From: an uncultured Bacteroidales bacterium
Lineage (GTDB): Bacteria > Bacteroidota > Bacteroidia > Bacteroidales > P3
Assembly (NCBI GenBank): GCA_937906975.1
Contig: CALCUN010000065.1
Span: forward strand, 1 to 32,372
Length of the DNA stretch: 32,372 bases
Direction: 5' to 3'
Shown here: positions 1 through 8,317 of the stretch, piece by piece
Numbering within the stretch: the stretch's first letter is position 1
How the letters are laid out: every line of letters starts with the position of its first letter
Position numbers and translations under genes: made by a program
Notes under the pieces: model-generated
What the model was told of the DNA's origin: nothing
What the model saw: the letters and a program-made list of their open reading frames with translations, nothing else
Databases searched by the model: none

Positions 1-854
1 CTTGTATTATTATCTATATCTATTATTGTATTATTATTCTTAATTATATTAGATAATATATATCTTATATTTTGTGGTATTTCATATTTATCATATAATA
101 AAGAATTAAATAATAAAGGATGTGAATTACGTATATCTACTTGAAATTTAATATTCAAAAAATACTTTAATTCTCTTGGTGTTGATGTTAAAATATGATA
201 TATTCTATTATCGTTTTCGTTTGGTACTTTTATTTTAAATTTCTTTCTTTGATAATCTTTTAAAATGTTTAAGTGATAATTTTTCGGTTTTTTGTCCCCT
301 CTCTTTGCGTCCATAAAACGTATATCTATGTATTCTTGTGCTTTTGTATAGTTTATTTTTAGTTTTTTTAGGGCATTTAGGTATTTTCTATAAATAGGTT
401 TTGTTAAATTTTCTTTTGTCTTTTTAAGACTTTCTTTCCCCTCTTCTTTTAATACCTTTTTAAGTCTTTCTACATAAACACGATAAGGATAGAAATAAGG
501 CTTTTCACTATAAATAATGTTTTTCTCTAAATTAACAACCCTATAACCCCTGCTATGCTTACCTATAATAGCTTGTGAAACTACTTTAATTTTCTTGCTT
601 TCTATCAAGAATTCAAGTATTTCTTTATACTCATCTCCCAAAACAGACCATAATACCTCTGCATTAAGATATGCTGTATCATTATAAGAATAGATTTGTC
701 TTGAAATTAGATTGTGAATCAAAAAACTACACTTCTTTTCCATAGTTTCTTTTGATTGTCTTTTGTCTAATTCCACCTTTTCTTGATAACTTTTGTAAAA
801 CCCCTCAATGTTGAAGTCTTTTAAGCTATAATATAACTTATTTTGTGTCATATT
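1..854 (-). CDS. Partial hypothetical protein, probably of a mobile element
   Basis: An open frame of 284 codons runs from an ATG at 854 to the left edge with no stop, so the C-terminus is missing. The protein is rich in Lys, Tyr, Asn and Ile, has no signal peptide and no membrane segment, and looks cytoplasmic. The only distinctive stretch is FQVDIRNSHPLLFNSLL near residues 242-258; from memory, VDI-NS-(Q/H)P-like motifs recur in uncharacterised proteins on phages and integrative elements of Bacteroidota, but I cannot name a family. A small HTH gene is transcribed divergently from the same intergenic region, the arrangement common at the edge of integrative elements. Function not assigned; replication or mobilisation is only a guess. 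The reading frame was translated by hand across the whole stretch and has no internal stop. Confidence 0.7.
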
Positions 855-876
855 TGTATGTTTTTTATATCTACAA

Positions 877-905
877 AAGTACAAAAAAATCATCAAAAAA
901 ACAAA
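877..905 (-). promoter_or_regulatory. Candidate Bacteroidota promoter for the partial gene
   Basis: On the minus strand TACTTTTG (884 to 877) fits the TAnnTTTG -7 element and lies about 22 bp before the ATG at 854. A TTTG (905 to 902) lies 17 bp further upstream, slightly short of the usual 19-21 bp. Confidence 0.45.
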
Positions 906-959
906 TTTTTCGCCATTAAAAAAGCACTTTTTTTATGTTTAACTTTTCTTGTGTAAATA

Positions 960-991
960 TTTGGTAATCAGAAAGATTTTTTGTATATTTG
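960..991 (+). promoter_or_regulatory. Bacteroidota promoter of the HTH gene
   Basis: TTTG at 960-963 and TATATTTG at 984-991 are separated by 20 bp, the consensus arrangement. The expected start of transcription is near 997. It is followed by a full AGGAGG Shine-Dalgarno at 1012-1017, four bases before the ATG. Strong Shine-Dalgarno sites are uncommon in this phylum and this one differs from almost every other gene in the window. Confidence 0.75.
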
Positions 992-1021
992 CATGTATTA
1001 ATTATTAAAATAGGAGGTTAA

Positions 1022-1210
1022 ATGGCAGAGAAGTTAAAAACTAGTAAAGAAGTATGTTTGGAACTTGGGATAAGTTATTCTACATTGTATCGTTTAAGAA
1101 AAGAGATAGGAATGTTTACAACCGAAAAGAAGTTGAAAAACTACTATTCGGAAGCTGATATCAAAGAAATTGAACTCCAATTAAAAAAGGAAAACGCTTG
1201 TAGAGGCTAA
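1022..1210 (+). CDS. Small helix-turn-helix DNA-binding protein, excisionase/MerR-like fold
   Basis: A 62-aa cytoplasmic protein. Residues 7-30 (TSKEVCLELGISYSTLYRLRKE) read as a helix-turn-helix of the excisionase/HTH_17 type: a T-S-x-E-V start, a turn at LGIS, and a recognition helix ending in basic residues. The rest, including YSEADIKEIELQLKK, resembles the wing and last helix of such domains. It has its own consensus promoter and a strong AGGAGG site, and it points away from the partial gene at 1-854. Directionality factors and small regulators of integrative elements look like this, so it may control excision or expression of the neighbouring element. It could also be a local regulator of the operon at 1389-11475, whose end it faces. 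The fold is fairly sure, the role is inference. Confidence 0.7.
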   Translation: MAEKLKTSKEVCLELGISYSTLYRLRKEIGMFTTEKKLKNYYSEADIKEIELQLKKENACRG

Positions 1211-1291
1211 AAAAAACAAAGAAAAACCAAGAAAAAGCAAAGGATTTTTCCAAAAAAGCAAAGAAAAATTTAAAAAAAGTAAAGGAAAAAA
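1211..1291. repeat. A-rich degenerate repeat containing CAAAGAAAAA units
   Basis: The stretch between the HTH gene stop and the terminator is a series of short degenerate units of the form (A)n-GCAAAGAAAAA. The block at 1251-1269 (CAAAAAAGCAAAGAAAAAT) recurs almost exactly at 32352-32371. Related CTAAGAAAAAA units occur at 16641-16703 and, on the other strand, at 26757-26815. Confidence 0.55.
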
Positions 1292-1321
1292 GGTTCGGTT
1301 AATTCGCCGAACCGTTTTTTA
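1292..1321. terminator. Bidirectional intrinsic terminator
   Basis: A perfect 7-bp stem, GGTTCGG (1292-1298) with CCGAACC (1307-1313), has an 8-nt loop and is followed by T-rich 1315-1321. An A-run at 1286-1291 provides the U-tract for the other strand. It can end both the HTH gene (plus strand) and the eight-gene operon (minus strand). Confidence 0.85.
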
Positions 1322-1334
1322 TTTGATTTTATCC

Positions 1335-1361
1335 TTTCCTTTTACAACTGCAAAATACAAT
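1335..1361 (+). repeat. Left copy of a short direct repeat outside the operon
   Basis: TTTCCTTTTACAACT at 1335-1349, then GCA, then AAATACAAT at 1353-1361. The same 15-mer followed directly by the same 9-mer lies at 11832-11855, beyond the other end of the operon and in the same orientation. The sequence is AT-rich, so chance is not excluded, but 24 identical bases with one 3-nt gap is more than expected for two specific boundary regions. Confidence 0.45.
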
Positions 1362-1388
1362 TTACACGAATTAATTTAGTGTTTGTTT

Positions 1389-1910
1389 TTAGTAAAACTC
1401 TATAACGTTATTTTTATAATCAATATTAACTCGTCCAAAATTTTCTAATGCAGATTGTCCAAATAAAAGTGGTGCGTCTATATTATCCACAACTGTTGCT
1501 TGTACATCCTTAATAACCACATCTCCTATTTGGACAGTTTTAAGATTAATGATAGTTCCAACAGCAATACTTCCATCAGCAATTTGGTAATATGCTTCCC
1601 CTTGAATATCCTCTTTCAATAATTTACCTTGTTTTTTCATAAAAAGAGCTTCAACCGAAGATATTACTATATCGGAAGCTCCTGTATCAAATATAACTTC
1701 CATATCAACACCGTTTATACGTACAGGTATATATAACACTCCATTTGCTTTTCTAAATGCTATTCTACACCCATTAGAAAATTTGGCGTTTGGTCTATTT
1801 TCGCTTTTTGATGTATTGGTTTTTTCAGATGCTGGATGTATTTTTGACCTTGGTCCACATGCAAAAAACAAGCTAATTATCAATAAATGTATAATAATCT
1901 TCATTTTCAT
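1389..1910 (-). CDS. Retropepsin-like (clan AA) aspartic protease, predicted lipoprotein
   Basis: A 173-aa protein starting at ATG 1910. It opens with a lipoprotein signal (MKMKIIIHLLIISLFFAC, candidate lipidated Cys18), a Ser/Lys/Asn-rich linker to about residue 45, then a single retropepsin domain. The active-site motif is VIFDTGASD with Asp75-Thr76-Gly77, and the end carries LLFGQSALENFG, where the family usually has a hydrophobic-hydrophobic-G motif. One DTG per chain means activity would need a dimer, as in retroviral and bacterial clan AA proteases. A longer upstream start at 1991 would remove the signal peptide and overlap the preceding gene by 119 nt, so it was rejected. The chosen start still overlaps the preceding OmpA-like gene by 38 nt, suggesting translational coupling. 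It is the last gene of the operon; periplasmic processing of an envelope component is inferred. Confidence 0.82.
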   Translation of the reverse strand: MKMKIIIHLLIISLFFACGPRSKIHPASEKTNTSKSENRPNAKFSNGCRIAFRKANGVLYIPVRINGVDMEVIFDTGASDIVISSVEALFMKKQGKLLKEDIQGEAYYQIADGSIAVGTIINLKTVQIGDVVIKDVQATVVDNIDAPLLFGQSALENFGRVNIDYKNNVIEFY

Positions 1911-2568
1911 TACTATTAATTTCTTCAACAAAATTACCTGGCTTAGGAATGATATGTATAACAAAACGCTGATTAGCCTTATTGCCTGCAATATCTGGTT
2001 TTATTCTAAATTTACTGCTCACTCCACTTCCTGAAACAATAAGTTCACAAGGTAATCCTTCAAACTCAATCCCTTCATTTTTCCAATAATTAACCAAAGC
2101 CAAAGCCCTTTTATAGCTCAAAACATCATTATCATAATAATTATCTCTCGAGCTTTGACCCTCAATAATCACTAAATATTCCGCATCAGGTAGAGTCTTT
2201 TTTGCATGTTCCATAAAATTAACAATAGATTTTCCAGCAGACACAATACGTTCAAGATTGTTTTTGTCTATATCATAAATATTAGGAGAGGCTGGCTCAA
2301 ATTCAATAGATATATTTTTTAGTGTATGCCTTTTGTATTCTTCATTGTATTGAAAATATATTGTGTCTATATTTTTGATAGAATTTTCTAATTGTCGAAT
2401 TTTTTCTAATTGTTTTTCTGTTGCTTTTCTCCCTTTTTCTATTTCAACAATTTTATTATGTAATAAAGCTATAGCAAGTATAAACAATATCAACATAACA
2501 AAAAACATTGAAGTCATCAAGTCCGAATAACTTGTCCAAAAAAAAGATTCTTTTTTATTTTTGCCCAT
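1873..2568 (-). CDS. MotB/OmpA-type stator subunit (ZorB-like)
   Basis: A 231-aa protein. After a short basic N-terminus comes WTSYSDLMTSMFFVMLILFI (residues 11-30), the single membrane helix typical of MotB/ZorB, with Asp16 in the place of the ion-binding aspartate. Residues 38-68 form a charged coiled coil. Residues about 85-208 are an OmpA-like domain: a beta strand ending IEGQSSRD (135-142), the LSYKRALALVNYW helix (150-162), a GSG turn, and the closing NQRFVIHII (199-207) with Arg201. The Asp usually found after IEGHT is replaced by Ser, so peptidoglycan binding may be altered. A short acidic Asn/Glu-rich tail follows. It starts 9 nt after the MotA-like gene and should form an ion channel with it. 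Known stators of this fold are MotB, ZorB and TolR-like proteins. Confidence 0.88.
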   Translation of the reverse strand: MGKNKKESFFWTSYSDLMTSMFFVMLILFILAIALLHNKIVEIEKGRKATEKQLEKIRQLENSIKNIDTIYFQYNEEYKRHTLKNISIEFEPASPNIYDIDKNNLERIVSAGKSIVNFMEHAKKTLPDAEYLVIIEGQSSRDNYYDNDVLSYKRALALVNYWKNEGIEFEGLPCELIVSGSGVSSKFRIKPDIAGNKANQRFVIHIIPKPGNFVEEINSNENEDYYTFIDN

Positions 2569-2577
2569 TACTAAAAT

Positions 2578-4197
2578 CTAATTATTCCCAAATAATGATA
2601 TGATATTCAATACTAATTGCCAAATACAGTAAGTGCAAATAATTACTCCTCCTGCTATTAAAGGAATTTTCACCCAAATAGATAATTTTTCTCTTTTAAT
2701 AGTAATATTACCAGCTGCCTTTTGGGTTGCTAAAATTCTAATTTCTTCTACAAGCGAGTTTATTGATTGACTTTGTTGTTTGGCTGAATTATTAAGATTC
2801 TCTATCATTTTGGAGATAGAGGAGAAATTGCTAACAAGTTGAGAAATCTCTTTCGTTTTTTGTTGTAACACATTGTATTGTTCATCAATAGCCTTTTGTA
2901 ATCTTTGTCCTTGTTCTGTTGTATATGCAGTTAATTCTGAGATTTCTTTTGTAGATACTTCTTTTAGATTTTCAATAGTGTTATGCAAACTATTTTCAAT
3001 AGCTCCAACAGATTGATTGATACGACTATTCATTTGTTCAAGGTTTGCTCGTTCCTCTTTAAAGAATATAGCCATATCTTCAATAGCTCGTGTTCGTTGT
3101 TCTGAAGCATCTAATTTTTCATTTAGCGCTTTTACTGAATCTAAGTATTCTCTACAAGCACTAATATGTTTAGCAATCATTCCTATTTCATCAGTACAAT
3201 TTTTTAATTTATCATAGACTTCTATATTAGCGGTAACAACTTTTTTAATTTTTAATTCATTAATTGTTTGAAGTAATTGAGCCTGTCCTGCTGTTGCTTG
3301 ATTAACATCATTTAATACATTATGTAATTCTTTTGCATTTGTAGCAAATGTTTTATTAAATTCATTAAGATTAGCAGATACTTTATCCAAGACACTTCCA
3401 AAATCATTATTCAATTTCGGCAAAAGTTCTGCTTGTATCCAACTTAAAACATTATGCTTTCTTTTTTCAACAATGATTTTTTCTGTTTTCATTTTTGTAG
3501 TACCCCAAATTGTCATTCCTATACCGACGGCACTACATATCATTGCTATTGCTACTCCTCCAAGAAGTCCACTTATACTATCTGTTGCAGTTTCGAATTC
3601 ATTTATACTAAGTAATGAGTTTAATCCTCCTGAAACCCACAAATAGCCAACCCCTATAACAATACCCGCCATTGTTCCGATTAAACCATAGTAAAGAGGT
3701 ATAGGAATTTGAGATTGAATTGCCTCTTCTTCTGCATCACAATTTCTATCAACAATATCCTTTATGAGATGAAAATCATTAACATTACCATTATTTTTAT
3801 CTAAATATTTATTGATACCTTTAACTATTGTTTCCCAAACTTCATTTCTTTTTACTTTCTTATTTACCTTTTTTATATTTTCTATTTTTTCTTTTAATTC
3901 TTTTTTTTCTTTATATTTATACTCTTTTTCCATATTTGATAATGGAAATGTTACTTTTTCGTCCCACTCAATGAATTCAATCTCTTTTTCTACGTCACGT
4001 AATTTTGTTTTTAGAGTTTGTAGTTCTTGGCTTTCTTTATCTTTTATTATACCTTTTTGTCCTATTACATATTCTTTCTCTATTGAGGTTGGAAAAATTT
4101 CACTATAACTTTTTAGACGTTGTTTTATACTTAAATAATTTTGTATTTGTAATACAAGAATTACTATAACTGCGACTATAATTAAAACGTAATGCAT
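2578..4197 (-). CDS. MotA/TolQ/ExbB-family ion channel with long coiled coil (ZorA-like)
   Basis: A 539-aa inner-membrane protein. Segments in order: a membrane helix at 2-18; a highly charged coiled coil at about 50-115; a helix at 168-188 carrying PIPLYYGLIGTMAG, the conserved GxxGT turn of MotA/ExbB/ZorA channels; a helix at 208-232 (GLLGGVAIAMICSAVGIG), the pore-lining helix of that family; about 270 residues of heptad-rich coiled coil; and a last helix at about 511-533. A long cytoplasmic tail is characteristic of ZorA, but returning to the membrane through a C-terminal helix is unusual. The next gene encodes the MotB-like partner. Together they should conduct protons or sodium and turn or push the arm. 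The sequence does not show which ion is used. Family call is strong, the process driven is unknown. Confidence 0.87.
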   Translation of the reverse strand: MHYVLIIVAVIVILVLQIQNYLSIKQRLKSYSEIFPTSIEKEYVIGQKGIIKDKESQELQTLKTKLRDVEKEIEFIEWDEKVTFPLSNMEKEYKYKEKKELKEKIENIKKVNKKVKRNEVWETIVKGINKYLDKNNGNVNDFHLIKDIVDRNCDAEEEAIQSQIPIPLYYGLIGTMAGIVIGVGYLWVSGGLNSLLSINEFETATDSISGLLGGVAIAMICSAVGIGMTIWGTTKMKTEKIIVEKRKHNVLSWIQAELLPKLNNDFGSVLDKVSANLNEFNKTFATNAKELHNVLNDVNQATAGQAQLLQTINELKIKKVVTANIEVYDKLKNCTDEIGMIAKHISACREYLDSVKALNEKLDASEQRTRAIEDMAIFFKEERANLEQMNSRINQSVGAIENSLHNTIENLKEVSTKEISELTAYTTEQGQRLQKAIDEQYNVLQQKTKEISQLVSNFSSISKMIENLNNSAKQQSQSINSLVEEIRILATQKAAGNITIKREKLSIWVKIPLIAGGVIICTYCIWQLVLNIISLFGNN

Positions 4198-4203
4198 AAT
4201 TTT

Positions 4204-5010
4204 CTAATTTAAATATTCAATAATTGCTTTTTTTGTTACTTGCCATTTATTATTTGCCTTTCTCTCACATTTCCCTTTTTGCAAGGTTTTTATTTGTTTT
4301 GCAGTATTACTATTGCCTTTTATATCACAAACGCCTTCAAAAACAGAATCCCTATTATTTATAGCCATTTCAACATCTCCTTTAAATTCAAATTCACCTG
4401 TATTTCTTCCAGAGATGTAACTTATTTCATAATAAGCATCTATCGCACACTGAACTTCTTCAAATTCTCCATTTTTAAAATGTTTCACCAAACAAGTTTC
4501 AAATGTTACTGTATTTTTCGGTTGATTGATTACAAACTCTGGCTGACAATTATTTGAAGATACGTTTTGATTTTTTTGTACTATCTGAGGTTTTACTAGT
4601 TGAGCCTTTTTTATTTCATCTACAACTTTATTTATTTCACCTATAATTTTATAGAAAGTATCTTCAGAAATATATTTAGATTTCCTAATACCCCTTTCTT
4701 TATCTAATTTCTTTTCTAACTTTTTTAACCCACAAAATAGTATTATAATTAACACACTCAATACAACAACCACAACAATTAATCCCCATAACAACAGATT
4801 ATTTTCATTATCATTTGGTAGAGAATCTAATATATTGTCACTTTTATTTACAACAGTGACATTAGTTGTTGTATTCTTAGCAGTATCTATTTCTGAAATT
4901 TTATCCGTGTTTGTTACATTTGATATATCTTGTATAGGAACACTTTTTTTATCACAAGCACTTATCACAAAACATATTAAAGATAATATTATCCAAATTC
5001 TTTTTTTCAT
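4204..5010 (-). CDS. Predicted lipoprotein with an additional membrane helix, function unknown
   Basis: A 268-aa protein from ATG 5010. It begins MKKRIWIILSLICFVISAC with a good lipobox and Cys19, then a 50-residue Thr/Asn/Asp-rich linker, a strong membrane helix at about 72-94, a basic coiled segment (KKLEKKLDKERG), and a C-terminal domain of about 115 residues. The positive charges after the helix suggest the C-terminal domain is cytoplasmic, which would make this a doubly anchored inner-membrane protein. An earlier ATG at 5034 adds MKILKIKC and overlaps the upstream gene; the 5010 start gives a cleaner signal peptide and a 4-nt gap. I do not recognise the C-terminal domain. Its place between the actin-like ATPase and the channel suggests an adaptor linking the two; that is inference. 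Confidence 0.75.
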   Translation of the reverse strand: MKKRIWIILSLICFVISACDKKSVPIQDISNVTNTDKISEIDTAKNTTTNVTVVNKSDNILDSLPNDNENNLLLWGLIVVVVVLSVLIIILFCGLKKLEKKLDKERGIRKSKYISEDTFYKIIGEINKVVDEIKKAQLVKPQIVQKNQNVSSNNCQPEFVINQPKNTVTFETCLVKHFKNGEFEEVQCAIDAYYEISYISGRNTGEFEFKGDVEMAINNRDSVFEGVCDIKGNSNTAKQIKTLQKGKCERKANNKWQVTKKAIIEYLN

Positions 5011-5014
5011 ACAT

Positions 5015-8000
5015 TTAATTTTTAATATTTTCACTTAATTCATGCAACATTCCTATCATTGGATAGAAGAATAATGTTTCTTCAATAGGGTCATTATCTT
5101 GATTTTCTTTTTGTTTTTCTGTTAATCCATTATCAAAGAAAGTGCCTAAGTCTTTTTGGCAAATATTAAAAGCCCTTTCCATAACATCATTCTCTATTCC
5201 AAAATTATTTTTAATAGAAAAATGTGTCTTGTTTTTGAATATAAAATCAAGTAAATCCCTTACATCTTTTACAACACTTTGTTTTAAGGTGTCGTTAATA
5301 AGTTTGTAAGTATCATTTTCTGTAAAGAACATTTGTTCATTGATAGTTCTCAATATCACTTTATCACCAACAGATACATTTATATTGTTACGCAAAATGT
5401 TAATTCCTCCTTTGCAGGTTGCTATCTTTGGATTATCCATAAGAATAATGTCAAGTCCATCTATATCATATTTGTCATATCCAAATACTCGACAGAAAAT
5501 ATCCTTAGTATATTCAGCCAAAGTATTATTATTAGGACTTAGAATAGAAACAACCTTTGCTCCATTTCCAGAAAATGCAATATGACGAGGAAGTGCAAGT
5601 CCTTTTAATTTCATAATATTAGCAATGTGATATATGATTGCTGTATAGAATATTAAAAACACTACTTTAAAATCATTGTCTTGTTGTAACATAACATTCC
5701 AATCCAATAAATTTGCAATGTTTTTTTCTTTCACTTTATCATCATTTTTTAGAGAAAAATAGAATGAAGCCAACTCTGTTGATAATCCTTTATTTTTTAA
5801 TTCATTATGTATATTCTCTAACTCTGACAAATCATTACTGTTTAATATATTTGAAATACGATTAGTATAATCATTCACAATACCATTAAGAGTTGCATTG
5901 CTTGTATAACCATCTCCAAATATCGTATTTGCAGCAAAACGGAAAGATGTTGTATAATTAATTTGTCCTTTTTCTGCAAAAACTACATCCGTTGTTTCTC
6001 CTCCAATATCAACACTTACCATTCTTGAAGCTGCTTGGGTAGTTGAACGAAAATGTTCGTATGGAGCAACAGATTCCATTACAGATTTAATATTTTCAAG
6101 TTGATTGCCGAAATATTTTTGATAAGAGGATTGCCATAACCTTTCATAAACATTACGTCTTGCTACTGTCATTGAAGCAGGATAGAACCATACAATTTGA
6201 GTTTTATCTAATGTTCCTCCTCCTATAAGAACTTTGTTTCTCATAAGAATCATTAGATTTTCTATATAACTTTCAACTCGCCTGCTATTTTGTGGCTCAT
6301 TACTCCATTTCAAATCTGTTGTTATTTCATTATATTTATGAATAACCCTATGTCCGTAAACAATAGGAACATTGGTTTGTGCCATAGGAATTACATTGGT
6401 TTCCCAATTAACATTTCCAGCTTCTGATAATACCGTTCTTGCAGGAAAATTAAACTTGTTTCCTATTTCTTTTGGAACTAACTCTGCTTCAAGAAGCTTT
6501 TCTGTTGCCGCAGAAAAATTTGCCCAAAATACTAATTGCTTATCATTTTCATTTATATCAAATGCCGAAGCTGCATTTATTCCATCTGAATATTCGATAT
6601 GAGTATTTGTAGTTCCAAAGTCTATTGCAAATGAATATGTTTTATTTCTGCAAGAATTATTACATAATGGAATAACAAAGCCATAAACATGACCTACACA
6701 AACTCTAATAGAATCAATGGATGTTAAATCATAAGCAAAAATATGGGCTTTTAAATAACTATTGTCATTAGTATTTCTAATAATTTCTTCTCCATTGCTT
6801 AATTTTTGTCCATTGCGATAACATTCTATTTGATGAATAGAAGTGTCTCTAAATTTATGTGTTATTGCTATACGATAACAAGTATTATCAGATAATACTA
6901 ATGGCATCATTGCCAATCCAAAATCAGAATCAAGTATTTTAATTCCTCCTCTATTACAATTTACATCAGGAGTTGAATTTTTGTAATAATTTCTTGTATA
7001 AGTAATATTACCAGATGAAACAGGTATTGTCAATGTAACACTAATATCTTCTCCATTTATAGTCTTCATAGACAATATAGGTACTCCATTAATTCCATTT
7101 ATCAACTGATCTATTGAATAAAATTCAAAAAATAAAGGTTTTATTGGTAACATTACACTTGTATTCCTTGTATTATCCCAATTGCCAAAAAAGAAATCTT
7201 GATCATTTGCTAAATGAGGATACATTAAAATTGTATCTTCCAAAAAATCATCAATAGTTAAATATGGGTATGGTATTCCAGAAAAAGGCAAAGTACGGTT
7301 TTGCCAATTGTTTGAGTCAAAATATGGTGCTTTATTTTGATTTCCCCAATTTGCTTGTACATAAAATACATTTGCATATTGATTACCCGATTCAACAGGT
7401 AATACCAAAGGCATTTTACTTCCTTTAAAATGTGTTTGTGAAATTTCAAAACCACTTGAAATATTTGTTTGAATAGGTTTTGTATGATAAGGGTAACCTA
7501 ATATATCAACAGTATTTGCATTATTGAAGTTAAGGATTTGAAAATTTTGAATAGAATTAGCATTTAAATTATCTACATCTTGCTTTAAATTAAATGGTAA
7601 TGCATTAAAGGTTTCATCTAAATATTTATTCATCTCTTCAAAATATTGTGCAAAATTTGTTGTTCCATAAGATTGACGAAACGCAAATAAATATTCTATA
7701 AATTTAGAATCACGTTTATATAATGGTTGATATTCTCCATCAAAAGGGTGGTCGTTGCCAAATGATATTTCTTGAGAAATATAACTTAAATCATTTGCAG
7801 GAGTAAAGAAAAGAGTTGCAGGAGATGTTGCTCCCACTACGTCCATTTGACTTTTTCTATTAGGTCCCATATACACTAAAATGTACAATCTTTTCATCTT
7901 GTCAAAATTATACACTTTATCATCTTGCTTAATAAATATATCAAGAGCATTATAAACTTCTGGGTGAGTATTTTTTAAACTTTCAAGATCGGTTAAATCC

Positions 8001-8314
8001 CAAGTAATAATTTGAAAAAGGTGTTTTAAAGTATTAAAATTGAAGAAAATTTCTGCTACATCTAAAGCATCTGACACCATTTTGTGATAAATTGTATCAC
8101 CATCCATATTTTTTGATTCGACTACTTCTTTAAACGCATTTTTTACTAATGCAATACGAGCAAATGGAGAAGGTATGGATGTTATTTCTTTTCTTGCTGT
8201 TGATCCATTCGGTGCAATAATTTGATTTATTACATTCGTTCCATAAGGCAAACTGTTATTCCAATCTGTATTTGTATTTGCTCCATTATTATGAAGTCTA
8301 AATATATGTGCCAT
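5015..8314 (-). CDS. Large protein with C-terminal actin/Hsp70-like ATPase domain
   Basis: A 1099-aa protein without signal peptide. The C-terminal half has the three nucleotide-site motifs of the actin/Hsp70/ParM superfamily: phosphate-1 FAIDFGTTNTH (Asp565), phosphate-2 VSVDIGGETTDVVF (Asp769), and the adenosine motif IAFSGNGAKV near 912-921. About 560 residues precede this, far more than in Hsp70 or MreB, where the ATPase starts at the N-terminus. That region begins with a short Asn-rich stretch and ARKEITSIPSPFARIALVKN, then mixed alpha/beta sequence with many Asn, Phe and Tyr; I recognise no domain in it. The ATPase is followed by about 180 residues. The gene starts 3 nt after the tubulin-like gene and is followed closely by the lipoprotein, so it is made with the GTPase and the stator. 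Filament formation or a switch role is inferred; a chaperone role cannot be excluded. Confidence 0.85.
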   Translation of the reverse strand: MAHIFRLHNNGANTNTDWNNSLPYGTNVINQIIAPNGSTARKEITSIPSPFARIALVKNAFKEVVESKNMDGDTIYHKMVSDALDVAEIFFNFNTLKHLFQIITWDLTDLESLKNTHPEVYNALDIFIKQDDKVYNFDKMKRLYILVYMGPNRKSQMDVVGATSPATLFFTPANDLSYISQEISFGNDHPFDGEYQPLYKRDSKFIEYLFAFRQSYGTTNFAQYFEEMNKYLDETFNALPFNLKQDVDNLNANSIQNFQILNFNNANTVDILGYPYHTKPIQTNISSGFEISQTHFKGSKMPLVLPVESGNQYANVFYVQANWGNQNKAPYFDSNNWQNRTLPFSGIPYPYLTIDDFLEDTILMYPHLANDQDFFFGNWDNTRNTSVMLPIKPLFFEFYSIDQLINGINGVPILSMKTINGEDISVTLTIPVSSGNITYTRNYYKNSTPDVNCNRGGIKILDSDFGLAMMPLVLSDNTCYRIAITHKFRDTSIHQIECYRNGQKLSNGEEIIRNTNDNSYLKAHIFAYDLTSIDSIRVCVGHVYGFVIPLCNNSCRNKTYSFAIDFGTTNTHIEYSDGINAASAFDINENDKQLVFWANFSAATEKLLEAELVPKEIGNKFNFPARTVLSEAGNVNWETNVIPMAQTNVPIVYGHRVIHKYNEITTDLKWSNEPQNSRRVESYIENLMILMRNKVLIGGGTLDKTQIVWFYPASMTVARRNVYERLWQSSYQKYFGNQLENIKSVMESVAPYEHFRSTTQAASRMVSVDIGGETTDVVFAEKGQINYTTSFRFAANTIFGDGYTSNATLNGIVNDYTNRISNILNSNDLSELENIHNELKNKGLSTELASFYFSLKNDDKVKEKNIANLLDWNVMLQQDNDFKVVFLIFYTAIIYHIANIMKLKGLALPRHIAFSGNGAKVVSILSPNNNTLAEYTKDIFCRVFGYDKYDIDGLDIILMDNPKIATCKGGINILRNNINVSVGDKVILRTINEQMFFTENDTYKLINDTLKQSVVKDVRDLLDFIFKNKTHFSIKNNFGIENDVMERAFNICQKDLGTFFDNGLTEKQKENQDNDPIEETLFFYPMIGMLHELSENIKN

Positions 8315-8317
8315 AAA

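Noticed and set aside
1022..1210. HTH gene as an antitoxin
   Set aside because: No toxin-sized partner gene lies beside it; the only neighbour is divergent and large.
1389..1991. Start of the protease gene at 1991
   Set aside because: It places a signal peptide in the middle of the protein and overlaps the preceding gene by 119 nt; 1910 gives a normal lipoprotein.
1873..4197. Calling the stator pair a Zorya defence system
   Set aside because: Only the ZorA- and ZorB-like parts are present; no ZorC, ZorD or ZorE-like helicase or nuclease gene lies in the operon or beside it.
2578..4197. Reading the channel as GldL or another type IX secretion motor part
   Set aside because: The GxxGT channel motif, coiled-coil tail and OmpA-type partner fit MotA/ZorA better, and no GldK, GldM or GldN gene is nearby.
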